A model generated the notes under the pieces. It did not search any database. It saw nothing but the letters and a program-made list of their open reading frames with translations, and was not told the origin of the DNA. Below are positions 16,513 to 23,233 of a DNA stretch of 55,090 bases, in pieces (position 1 is the stretch's first letter; every line of letters begins with the position of its first letter). The position numbers and the translations under genes were made by a program. Source of the stretch: Gemmatimonadota bacterium (lineage in GTDB: Bacteria; Latescibacterota; UBA2968; UBA8231); the NCBI GenBank assembly GCA_002712305.1, contig PATE01000102.1, forward strand, positions 1 to 55,090, given 5' to 3'.

Positions 16513-16592
16513 CTAGCGTAGACTAGACCAAATGCCTATCTTGGAATGCAAGCGTCGTAAAAACAACAGCTAGAGCTAGATTTTCCCTTCCC

Positions 16593-16622
16593 TTGGCTTG
16601 GCTGTCAGATACTACATAGTAT
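16593..16622 (+). promoter_or_regulatory. Candidate promoter for small RNA 1
   Basis: TTGGCT, 18 bases, TAGTAT, with 4 of 6 consensus matches in each box. It lies in the long gap between the GNAT and Gfo genes, just upstream of a paired-stem region. Confidence 0.35.
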
Positions 16623-16628
16623 TCCTTC

Positions 16629-16714
16629 AAATAACATGTGAAGAAAGGTCGCGCGCTGGGGTGCGCGATCTCGAGGGCCGGTGGGACCGAGGCGATTCCA
16701 CTGGCCCTCTTTCT
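16629..16714 (+). ncRNA. Candidate structured RNA 1 (two hairpins inside an outer stem)
   Basis: Hairpin A pairs 16647-16656 with 16661-16670 over ten positions, including two G-U pairs, with loop TGGG. Hairpin B pairs 16673-16684 with 16698-16709, 12 positions with one G-U, and a 13-base loop. AGAAAG (16642-16647) can pair with CTTTCT (16709-16714), closing a three-way junction. Hairpin B plus TTTCT could alternatively be just a weak terminator. No coding potential was recognised in the segment. Confidence 0.4.
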
Positions 16715-16789
16715 GTACTCTCCAACGGCGCCAAATCACCCGAAAATCATGCCCTTTCGTCGCGAAACTGGGCTAGCGCCCCAATTCGC

Positions 16790-16818
16790 TTGACATTGGG
16801 AATTGGGCGCTGTAAAGT
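16790..16818 (+). promoter_or_regulatory. Sigma70-like promoter for candidate small RNA 2
   Basis: Perfect TTGACA (16790-16795), 17 bases, then TAAAGT (16813-16818). The boxes are embedded in a near-palindrome: GCGCCCCAATT at 16776-16786 and AATTGGGCGC at 16801-16810, a 10-bp inverted repeat with one bulged C. The repeat flanks the -35 and could be an operator. Confidence 0.65.
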
Positions 16819-16824
16819 TCTGCC

Positions 16825-16973
16825 ATCCCCACGGTCCGTCTTTCGGGATGGGCCGAACTGGAATGACGGTAGGCCGCCTCGTACCGCCATTTCAGAAGTC
16901 GAGCGGACCTCGCTCTCTCCCCCGCTCGAGTTTCTCCCTAAACAGGGGGCCTCCCCAGGCCCCCTGTTTTTTT
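16825..16973 (+). ncRNA. Candidate structured RNA 2, about 150 nt, with own promoter and terminator
   Basis: Starting at the expected start site are four consecutive helices. P1 pairs 16823-16829 with 16845-16851. P2 pairs 16858-16871 with 16882-16895, 13 of 14 positions including one G-U. P3 pairs 16899-16906 with 16922-16929, 8 perfect pairs. P4 is the intrinsic terminator at 16940-16973. It does not resemble SRP RNA, tmRNA, RNase P or a riboswitch class I know. It ends 44 bases before the Gfo start, so it may be a stand-alone small RNA or a transcription-attenuating leader controlling the two Gfo genes. Confidence 0.6.
16940..16973 (+). terminator. Strong intrinsic terminator
   Basis: A perfect 13-bp stem, 16940-16952 (AAACAGGGGGCCT) with 16957-16969, loop CCCC, followed by seven Ts. 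It lies upstream of, not after, a protein gene, which supports the small-RNA or attenuator reading. Confidence 0.85.
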
Positions 16974-17017
16974 GTTCTATTCCGGGTAACACTCAGACTC
17001 CATCACGAGGAAGCACC

Positions 17018-18013
17018 ATGGCGAGAATTCGCATGGCCCAGTACGGCACCGGACATGGGCACGCCGGGGGCAAGATGAACTCCATGCTCAAACATCCGGA
17101 TGTCGAAGTGGCCGGCATCTTCGAGCCGAATGCTGAGAAGGCGGCGGCGGCGCGGAGCGGTTCCGCATTCGCCGACGTGACCTGGTTTGAGAGCGAGCAC
17201 CAGATGCTCGAAGACGACACGATCATCGCCATTGCATCAGAAGGCAGCAATGACGAGAGTCTGCCACAGACAGAGGCGATCATCCAGGCTGGAAAGCATG
17301 CCTGGTACGACAAACCTGCGGGCGAAGACTTTCCACGCTGGCAGGCCGTCGTCGACACGGCACGCAGCAAGGGGCTCCACATTCAGATGGGATACATGCT
17401 GCGTTATCATCCCGCCTTCATGCAGGTTGCCGATTGGGCACGGGAGGGTTTTCTCGGAGACGTGTTCTCTATTCGAGGACATATGTCGACGAGTGTCCCG
17501 CCCGAATCACAGGCGAAGATCGCCGCCCACAAAGGGGGGATTCACTTCGACCTCGGCGGGCATATGCTCGATCAGGTCGTGTGGATCCTAGGGCGGCCAG
17601 AGCGGGTGACCTCGTTCCTGCGCAGCGACACGGCCGATGTACCAGACTTCACCGACAACAGTCTCGTCGTGTATGAGTTCGACAACGCCATGGCTTTCAT
17701 CGACATCGCCGCGATGGAGACGCGACCGATGGCGCGTCGTTTCGAAGTGTTTGGTACCAAAGGGAGTGCGATTCTGCTGGAGCCCTTCGAGCCTGGTGGG
17801 CGGATTCGCCTGGCCCTCGACGAGGCCCGAGGTGGATATGAAGAAGGGGAGCAACTCATCGAACTGAAACCGATGGGCAGAGGTGAGACCTACGATCGTG
17901 AACTCGACCATTTCCTGAGCGTCGTGCTCGACGGCGCTGCACCGGATCGTGGTCTGGACTTTGAACTGCTCGTGCAGGAGACACTGCTGCGCGGCACGGG
18001 GCACCTGTCATGA
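17018..18013 (+). CDS. Gfo/Idh/MocA-family oxidoreductase 1
   Basis: A 331-residue NAD(P)-dependent dehydrogenase of the Gfo/Idh/MocA family. The Rossmann loop is YGTGHGHAGGKM. A D-K-P motif (YDKPAGEDF, near residue 95) stands in for the usual EKP. A substrate-side segment, HKGGIHFDLGGHMLDQVVWI, contains the conserved His-containing helix. I chose ATG 17018, with GAGGAAG upstream. The same frame is open far upstream, but that part overlaps the structured RNA region and is not convincing. It shares a 4-base overlap with the second Gfo gene. Such enzymes oxidise sugar or inositol hydroxyls; the substrate is unknown. Confidence 0.87.
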   Translation: MARIRMAQYGTGHGHAGGKMNSMLKHPDVEVAGIFEPNAEKAAAARSGSAFADVTWFESEHQMLEDDTIIAIASEGSNDESLPQTEAIIQAGKHAWYDKPAGEDFPRWQAVVDTARSKGLHIQMGYMLRYHPAFMQVADWAREGFLGDVFSIRGHMSTSVPPESQAKIAAHKGGIHFDLGGHMLDQVVWILGRPERVTSFLRSDTADVPDFTDNSLVVYEFDNAMAFIDIAAMETRPMARRFEVFGTKGSAILLEPFEPGGRIRLALDEARGGYEEGEQLIELKPMGRGETYDRELDHFLSVVLDGAAPDRGLDFELLVQETLLRGTGHLS

Positions 18014-19101
18014 CACTGAGAATTGGTTTTGTCGGCTGTGGTGGAATGGGGAAGTCGCACCTGCGAACCCTGCGTGATCTGGATGGATTCGACGTGGTCG
18101 CCCTCAGCGACGTCAGCACTGAGGCCCTGTCGACCTGTGGTGAAGAGTTCGGTGTCGCCGACCACTACACCGACTGTGCCGAGATGTGTGATGCGGTGAA
18201 ACCTGATCTCGTGGTGGTGGCAACACAGACACGCCACCACCATGGGCCGAGTGTGGCTGCACTGGAACGAGGCATCCACGTGTTGTGCGAAAAGCCGATG
18301 GCCATCGACCCTGTCGAGGCCGATGAGATGGTGGCCGCCGCGCACAAGAGCGGTGCGATTCTCTCCATCAATCAGCAGAATCATGTGAATCCCGCCGTCG
18401 AGAGAGCTCTGCAGATGATCGAAGCAGGCGACATCGGTGACGTCGTCATGGTTCGCGGCCGCAACAAACACGGGCGCAAGAGTGGCAACGAATTCACCGA
18501 GATGGGCACACACATCACCGACATCATGCTTCGCATGGGTGGAAAACCTCTCTGGGTCGCCGGTTCCGTCATGTGGGAAGGCCGCGAAGTCACCGCCGAC
18601 GACATCATGGAAGCGAAGGAAATGTCTCCAAACGATCGCGATTCCGGACCCGTCGCCGGGGATCGTGCCATCGCCCACTACGGTTTCGAGGGAGGGACAC
18701 TAGGAGAGATCCAGTTCCTCGGCTACAAAGCGCTGCAGAACACGAACTACGGCGTCGACGTGTTGGGGTCGGAGGGACAGCTGGCCGTCCGGGTCTCGGG
18801 TTTCAAGGCCGGTGGGATCTGGCATCTGCCAAGGCCGATGGAAGGGACCCCGGCCGATCTGGGAGACTGGAGTGCCGTCGATCTCGGTGCGGAGGCCGAG
18901 AAAGAGACGGAGGCCCTCATGTACCAGCGACTGGCGGCGGCCATCGCGGGCAATGCGGCCGTGCCGGCCTCAGGGGAGGCGGGCAGACTGGCCATGGAGA
19001 TGGTGATCGGGATCTATGCGTCGCATCGCCAGGCCGGGGTCCGTGTGGCGCTGCCCCTGGCGGACCGACGTCATCCGTTGGATGCGTGGCGGGCAGGCTG
19101 A
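18010..19101 (+). CDS. Gfo/Idh/MocA-family oxidoreductase 2
   Basis: A 363-residue protein with N-terminal GFVGCGGMGKSHLRTL as the dinucleotide loop and CEKPMAIDP, the family EKP motif, near residue 97. A C-terminal alpha/beta substrate domain includes GTHITDIMLRMGG. It overlaps the first Gfo gene by ATGA, so the pair is co-translated. Paired Gfo proteins often work in sequence, oxidising and re-reducing a sugar, or form a heteromer. The promoter or attenuator upstream of the first gene would control both. A perfect hairpin ends the unit. Confidence 0.87.
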   Translation: MTLRIGFVGCGGMGKSHLRTLRDLDGFDVVALSDVSTEALSTCGEEFGVADHYTDCAEMCDAVKPDLVVVATQTRHHHGPSVAALERGIHVLCEKPMAIDPVEADEMVAAAHKSGAILSINQQNHVNPAVERALQMIEAGDIGDVVMVRGRNKHGRKSGNEFTEMGTHITDIMLRMGGKPLWVAGSVMWEGREVTADDIMEAKEMSPNDRDSGPVAGDRAIAHYGFEGGTLGEIQFLGYKALQNTNYGVDVLGSEGQLAVRVSGFKAGGIWHLPRPMEGTPADLGDWSAVDLGAEAEKETEALMYQRLAAAIAGNAAVPASGEAGRLAMEMVIGIYASHRQAGVRVALPLADRRHPLDAWRAG

Positions 19102-19113
19102 CGCTCCGTCAGC
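19097..19113. terminator. Hairpin between convergent genes
   Basis: GCTGACG-CTC-CGTCAGC, a perfect 7-bp stem overlapping the stop of Gfo 2. It lies between that gene and the convergent HAD gene. There is no T-run, so it may be a weak terminator or an RNA 3' end hairpin. Confidence 0.45.
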
Positions 19114-19137
19114 GAATCCCCGTAGCTGACAGCAGGT

Positions 19138-19824
19138 TCAGGAAATCTGTACGACGTCACCGAAAAAGTTGTCGGCAAGCTCGGTGAAATCGGTGATCGT
19201 CGCATGGGCGAGACGTTCTGCGACATGCGTCCTGCCCTCGTGGCCACCCGTGATGGCGATACAGTGCATTCCTGCCGCGGCGGCGGCCTGCATGCCTGCC
19301 TCAGAATCTTCAAAGACAAGACAGTGACCGGCTTCAACGCCGAGTCGCTCGGCCGTCATGAGGTAGCTCTGTGGATGCGGTTTGCTGTGCGGACACATGT
19401 CAGCGCTCGTAAACGTGGCGCAGTGTTCTCGAAGGTCTGCCAGGTCGAGAAATTCCTCCACCGTAGGCGCATTGGAGCTGGTGACGATGGCCGTTGTGTG
19501 TGGAAGGGCCGCTGAGGCGGCACGAAAGGCACGGGCAGCCCCCGGGATCAGGGGCGCCGGATTTGCTCTCTGAATCTCCTCAAAGTGCTCCTCGATCCTT
19601 GCTGCTATGTCGAGGCCCTCTAGAGCCGGAAACTGCTCTTTGAGGAGTTGACCGATAACCGACCACTTGATGCCGTGAAAGGCAAGCAAGTCAACGGACT
19701 GCACATCGACCTGCCATTGGACAAGCAGTTCGGCGATGGCCCGCTCTGAGACTTTCTCTGTGTCCCAGAGGGTGCCGTCCATATCGAACAGGATAGCTTG
19801 GATGTTCTGTGGTCTGTAGTTCAC
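19138..19824 (-). CDS. HAD-superfamily hydrolase, beta-phosphoglucomutase/phosphatase-like
   Basis: About 228 residues with all four HAD motifs: FDMDGTLWDTE (nucleophile Asp), VTSSNAP (motif II), KPHPQSY (Lys) and VFEDSEAGMQAA (acidic motif). A helical cap lies between motifs I and II. This is the PGMB/GPP subgroup, cytoplasmic sugar-phosphate phosphatases or mutases. I chose GTG 19824 (VNYRPQNIQAILFD). The frame is open further upstream, but that stretch overlaps other features and has no family similarity. It is convergent with the Gfo pair and could dephosphorylate their product. Confidence 0.83.
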   Translation of the reverse strand: MNYRPQNIQAILFDMDGTLWDTEKVSERAIAELLVQWQVDVQSVDLLAFHGIKWSVIGQLLKEQFPALEGLDIAARIEEHFEEIQRANPAPLIPGAARAFRAASAALPHTTAIVTSSNAPTVEEFLDLADLREHCATFTSADMCPHSKPHPQSYLMTAERLGVEAGHCLVFEDSEAGMQAAAAAGMHCIAITGGHEGRTHVAERLAHATITDFTELADNFFGDVVQIS

Positions 19825-19948
19825 GACCAGGCTCGTCTCTGGGTAGGTCTCACGCGTTCGGCACCCCTTGCTTGAAGTGTGACTGACTACTCTAAACAAG
19901 ATTCGCAAGGTTTGCTCATCCACGACGCACGAATACCTTCGTCTTGGT

Positions 19949-20185
19949 ATGAACAAGCCATCCCCAGAATCCAAAGTGGCGACACTGAACGATCTCCATC
20001 TCCTTCGGAAACCACTGATTCCACGATGGGTCAAGGCGGCTTTCTCTGCGGCTCCCGCCATGGGCATCGTGTCTGCTGCGACGGGCTCCTTTCTGGTGGG
20101 CGCCATCGCCGCCGTCGCTGTCATGGCCACCGTCTGGCTTGCACTGGAGGTCGTGGTGCACAAGCGCAACTCCAAGCTTCCATGA
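19949..20185 (+). CDS. Small hypothetical membrane protein
   Basis: 78 residues: a charged N-terminus with RKPLIPRWVKAAF, then a long hydrophobic stretch (about 32-70) that could make two short transmembrane helices (FSAAPAMGIVSAATGSFLVG and AIAAVAVMATVWLALEVVV), and a basic tail HKRNSKLP. No family is recognised. There is no good Shine-Dalgarno sequence before ATG 19949. The opposite strand is also open here but looks artefactual. The composition is what one expects of a real inner-membrane miniprotein, but this is tentative. It lies just upstream of candidate structured RNA 3. Confidence 0.4.
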   Translation: MNKPSPESKVATLNDLHLLRKPLIPRWVKAAFSAAPAMGIVSAATGSFLVGAIAAVAVMATVWLALEVVVHKRNSKLP

Positions 20186-20201
20186 GTGCCTGCCCCAGAA
20201 C

Positions 20202-20231
20202 TTGACCGCGTACCACCGCGGAGGCTACTGT
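20202..20231 (+). promoter_or_regulatory. Candidate promoter for structured RNA 3
   Basis: TTGACC (5 of 6 consensus), 18 bases, TACTGT (3 of 6). The predicted start site falls at the base of the first long-range helix of the RNA candidate. Confidence 0.4.
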
Positions 20232-20234
20232 GCC

Positions 20235-20410
20235 ATCGAGTCCTTCGGTTGCTCGTCGGGCGGAATTGGGCACACGATTTCGCCAGTGGCGCGGGAATAC
20301 GTATCGCAGGCGAGGGCCAAAGCGGGAATACGAGCTCGCGTCGCCGTGTGCCGACGGACCGCGAGTCGACTCGAGAGGTGGGAATCCTGGTGATTCGCGC
20401 CTCTTTTTTT
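20235..20410 (+). ncRNA. Candidate structured RNA 3, about 175 nt, rod-shaped, ending in a terminator
   Basis: Nested long-range helices are visible: 20236-20242 with 20368-20374 (7 bp), 20247-20250 with 20357-20360, 20254-20257 with 20353-20356, and 20269-20276 with 20345-20352 (8 bp, GGCACACG/CGTGTGCC). Inside are hairpin 20281-20284/20288-20291 and helix 20310-20314/20335-20339. A direct repeat GCGGGAATACG occurs at 20291 and 20322. The outer helix abuts the terminator stem at 20375. The size and rod shape recall 6S RNA, but I cannot show its central bubble. No convincing protein frame was seen. The gap 20411-20537 holds nothing else clear. Confidence 0.55.
20375..20410 (+). terminator. 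Intrinsic terminator of structured RNA 3
   Basis: Stem 20375-20386 with 20392-20403 (12 positions, one G-U, one mismatch), loop CTGGT, followed by seven Ts. Confidence 0.8.
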
Positions 20411-20537
20411 CGGATGATCAATCAGACCGGAAGCTGAGTTCCTGCTTGGTATGGTGGCCATCGATCGCAGTGATGACGTAGGTTTCTGATGCTCTGCATC
20501 AACGATCAACGACGCAAGACGGAAAGACAAGCATCTC

Positions 20538-22199
20538 ATGGCCACAGAAACACAGGGACTGACCGTCGAAGCGTGGGTCGACATCGACGAGGATCGCGCC
20601 GAGGCCGTTCAGACCGCCGTTGCCCAGTGGTCCTTCGCCGATTCGATGGATCGCTTTGCCACCTACGATGCTGGTTCGACGGGAGGACTGCCGACACAGG
20701 GGTTCTTCGGCGCCGTCTACGCCAGGGGTCACGTGTATTTCTCGCCGCAGTGCAACAATGATGGTCGCCACGGTATTGCGCTGCGCGTTGCGGTATCCAA
20801 GCCCTTCGACGATTCCGCATCCTGGGAGTCCTATGATGCAGGGGCAACGGGAGGGCTCCAGACTCGGGGGTACTATGGCTGTCTGGCGACGGGCCGATAC
20901 GTCTACTACGTGCCGCGCACCGACGGTCAGCACATGCACAGTCGAGTGCTTCGTTATGACATGCAGTCTGAGTTCAGCGATGAGACCAGTTGGTCTGCCT
21001 TCGATCCCGGAGAGCCAATCTCACACCAGGGCGGTGCCTTTGACGGGCGGTATGTGTACTTCGCGCCTGGATATCATCAGGACGACGGTCGCAGTGGCCA
21101 GGTCCTGCGCCACGATACGACGGCTCCCTTCGACGAGCCGTCGAGTTGGGTTCGCTTCGACGTGGGCGCCCATGTGGGTGAACGATGTCTCTGCTACGAT
21201 GGCGCGGTTTTCGATGGTCGTTATGTCTATTTCGTCCCCCTCGACGGTGGGGATATGCTGCGATTCGATACGACCAGCCCGTTTGAGAACGGGGAGTCGT
21301 GGGAGTCGTTCGATCCACGAGGACTGTTTTCTTCCGGGGAAAGTGGGGGATGTGTGGGGGCCATCTTCGACGGTCGCTACATCTATTACACACCCTACGC
21401 CCACAGTACCGTCGTGCGATTCGACTCGTCATCGGCTTTCACCGATTCCGGCGGCTGGTCGACGTACGATGCCGGCTCGACTTCGGGGCTGACCTGCTGT
21501 GGATATGACGGGGCTGCCTTCGATGGCCGTTTCGTCTACTTCATTCCGTTCTGGGAAGGGGATAGTGCGGCCCATGGTTTTCATGCAAGGCTGTTGCGTC
21601 TGGATACGTTGAAGAACTTTGACGACGCCTCCGCATGGTCAGCCGCCGATGGATCTGCGCTCGCACCGCCCAATCCAGGTGGCTTCAATGGCGGAGCCTT
21701 CGATGGACGCTATTTGTACATGGCGCCGTGGCGGCAGAACGAACCCAGCGGTGAGATCCATGCCCACGGGCAGGTCCTGCGATATGACACGGCGTCGTCG
21801 GGGTCGAGATTCCAGTTGCGTTGGATGGACTGCGGTCACAATGGTGGCCTCGGTGGATCGGTGCCGGGTCCCGCATTCGTCCTCAATACCGAGGCGGGAG
21901 TCGTGAGCGTGCAGGCGCACACGATACCTGCTGTAGGCAAACATCATCTGGCGGGTGTGGTCACTGCAGATCGTGTGGCACTCTGGATCGATGGAACCTG
22001 CATTGCCTCGGCGGCCCTGCCATCCCCAGTGGTAGACTCGCAGTTGGATATCAGCGTGGGACAGCTGGCGGGAGGGTCCTCCCCACTTCAGGGTCGCGTT
22101 CTGAAGCATCGTATCAGCGACTGCGCGCTGGACCAGGATTGGCTTGAGAAGGCCCCCTCCCTGTTGAGTGACGAACACGCGCTGAGCGGCCTTTCCTAA
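20538..22199 (+). CDS. LamG-like domain interrupted by a seven-bladed repeat propeller
   Basis: 553 residues, no signal peptide. Residues ~8-32 (LTVEAWVDIDEDRAEAVQT) look like the first strands of a LamG/concanavalin-like fold. Residues ~35-430 hold seven repeats of 50-60 residues with the shape SW-x-x-Y/F-D-x-G ... GGAFDGRYVYFVP ... G-x-VLRYDT-x-x-x-FDD, most likely a seven-bladed beta-propeller. The LamG fold then resumes from about 435 (FQLRWMD, VGKHHLAGVVTADRVALWID, LDISVGQLAG, RVLKHRISDCALDQDWL). LamG domains bind glycans, and propellers bind ligands or proteins. The stop overlaps the convergent C45 stop (CTAA). No family name is known for the whole protein. Confidence 0.7.
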   Translation: MATETQGLTVEAWVDIDEDRAEAVQTAVAQWSFADSMDRFATYDAGSTGGLPTQGFFGAVYARGHVYFSPQCNNDGRHGIALRVAVSKPFDDSASWESYDAGATGGLQTRGYYGCLATGRYVYYVPRTDGQHMHSRVLRYDMQSEFSDETSWSAFDPGEPISHQGGAFDGRYVYFAPGYHQDDGRSGQVLRHDTTAPFDEPSSWVRFDVGAHVGERCLCYDGAVFDGRYVYFVPLDGGDMLRFDTTSPFENGESWESFDPRGLFSSGESGGCVGAIFDGRYIYYTPYAHSTVVRFDSSSAFTDSGGWSTYDAGSTSGLTCCGYDGAAFDGRFVYFIPFWEGDSAAHGFHARLLRLDTLKNFDDASAWSAADGSALAPPNPGGFNGGAFDGRYLYMAPWRQNEPSGEIHAHGQVLRYDTASSGSRFQLRWMDCGHNGGLGGSVPGPAFVLNTEAGVVSVQAHTIPAVGKHHLAGVVTADRVALWIDGTCIASAALPSPVVDSQLDISVGQLAGGSSPLQGRVLKHRISDCALDQDWLEKAPSLLSDEHALSGLS

Positions 22200-23233
22200 C
22201 CCAGCAGAGCACCTACATCGATGATCTCTGGTGCGACGACACCCGGGTAGCCCGCCCACAGTGACAGCTTGTCGTTGACCGCATCGAAGAGGAGGGCAAA
22301 GTCCGTGTGCAGACCGGCCTCGCCCTGCTGGCAGATCGCACCTTGAGGTGATCGGTCAGCGAGAATCGAGTCCACGCTGACACCGTTTGCAGCCCGCTTT
22401 TTCGCGGTATCATAGCGACGCTGTCCGTTGGACAGTATGGGCTCGCTCTGCTGCGGATTCTGCGCTGCGAAAACGTCGTCGAGGATGTGGTTTGTGTGGA
22501 CGAGTGGCTTGTCATCTGCTCTGATCACCGTCATTCCGGCGCCGGTCTTTTCAACAAGTGCGAAATCTCCGCCGCGATCGGCGAGCATGAGGCTGAACCC
22601 GTAGGCGTTGAGGGGCAGGGGATCGAGGTGGGAGATCGCCTCGTCTACCGAAGCGCAGGCGGGCAACACCGTGTGCAAGCCCATCAACGAGAACAGACCG
22701 TCCTCGTCGCGCATGGGCCCGGGGATGCCCGTCATCCCCATCATCAGTCCTGCCGCGTTCGCACCGGCCACTGTCCATGGTGTGCCGGCAAAGTGAAAGT
22801 GCAGATGGGCGTGGCCCACATCGGGTCGGCTGATCTCCATCACATTCAGTCCCAGCTGGTGCAGACCGATGTCGTCGGTCTTGCCGAACAAAGGGCGCCC
22901 CTCATCTCGACGGCCCACGAGGGTGCACTGGGGAAGGTCACCAGACAGCCGATGGTGACACAGGGCGGTTGCATACTTCTCCCAGGACCACCCGAGGCCC
23001 TCGGCGATGCCGCGACACTCGAGCACGCCAGGCGGGAAGATGCCCTCCCATTGGGCGATCCATCGGTTGATCTCCGGTTGAGATCTGTGGATCAGGTCGT
23101 CGACGGAACCGCCGCCGGTTTCGGCCAACTGCTCAAGGGCCGAAGACATCCAGGTCTGTGTCAGCAGGCGAGTTGCCTCTCCCTGTTGCCGTCCTCGCGC
23201 GAAGGCGTCCCCGCTCGTATGAAATCGAAGCAT
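22196..23233 (-). CDS. C45-family autoproteolytic acyltransferase/hydrolase-like protein
   Basis: 345 residues resembling acyl-CoA:6-aminopenicillanate acyltransferase-like Ntn hydrolases. The candidate nucleophile is Cys103 in QCTLVGRRDEGRPLFGKTDD, with downstream TPWTVAGANAAGLMMGMTG and HTNHILD. Ntn hydrolases of this group self-cleave before the Cys to expose its amino group, then transfer or hydrolyse acyl amides. The start is ATG 23233, overlapping the TGA of the PhyH-HEAT gene (TGATG), so the two are coupled. The stop is TAG. It is cytoplasmic in appearance. The substrate is unknown; penicillin chemistry should not be assumed. Confidence 0.75.
   Translation of the reverse strand: MLRFHTSGDAFARGRQQGEATRLLTQTWMSSALEQLAETGGGSVDDLIHRSQPEINRWIAQWEGIFPPGVLECRGIAEGLGWSWEKYATALCHHRLSGDLPQCTLVGRRDEGRPLFGKTDDIGLHQLGLNVMEISRPDVGHAHLHFHFAGTPWTVAGANAAGLMMGMTGIPGPMRDEDGLFSLMGLHTVLPACASVDEAISHLDPLPLNAYGFSLMLADRGGDFALVEKTGAGMTVIRADDKPLVHTNHILDDVFAAQNPQQSEPILSNGQRRYDTAKKRAANGVSVDSILADRSPQGAICQQGEAGLHTDFALLFDAVNDKLSLWAGYPGVVAPEIIDVGALLG

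Noticed and set aside
16598-17017. Open extension upstream of Gfo 1 (start at 16598)
   Set aside because: The 140 extra residues have no family similarity and cover structured RNA candidates and a terminator; ATG 17018 has a Shine-Dalgarno sequence and begins the Rossmann motif.
20235-20410. 6S RNA
   Set aside because: Size and rod shape fit, but I cannot identify the conserved central bubble or neighbours; left as an unnamed candidate.
19825-20421. N-terminal extension of the HAD gene on the minus strand
   Set aside because: No similarity, low-complexity composition, and it overlaps the small membrane frame and RNA 3.
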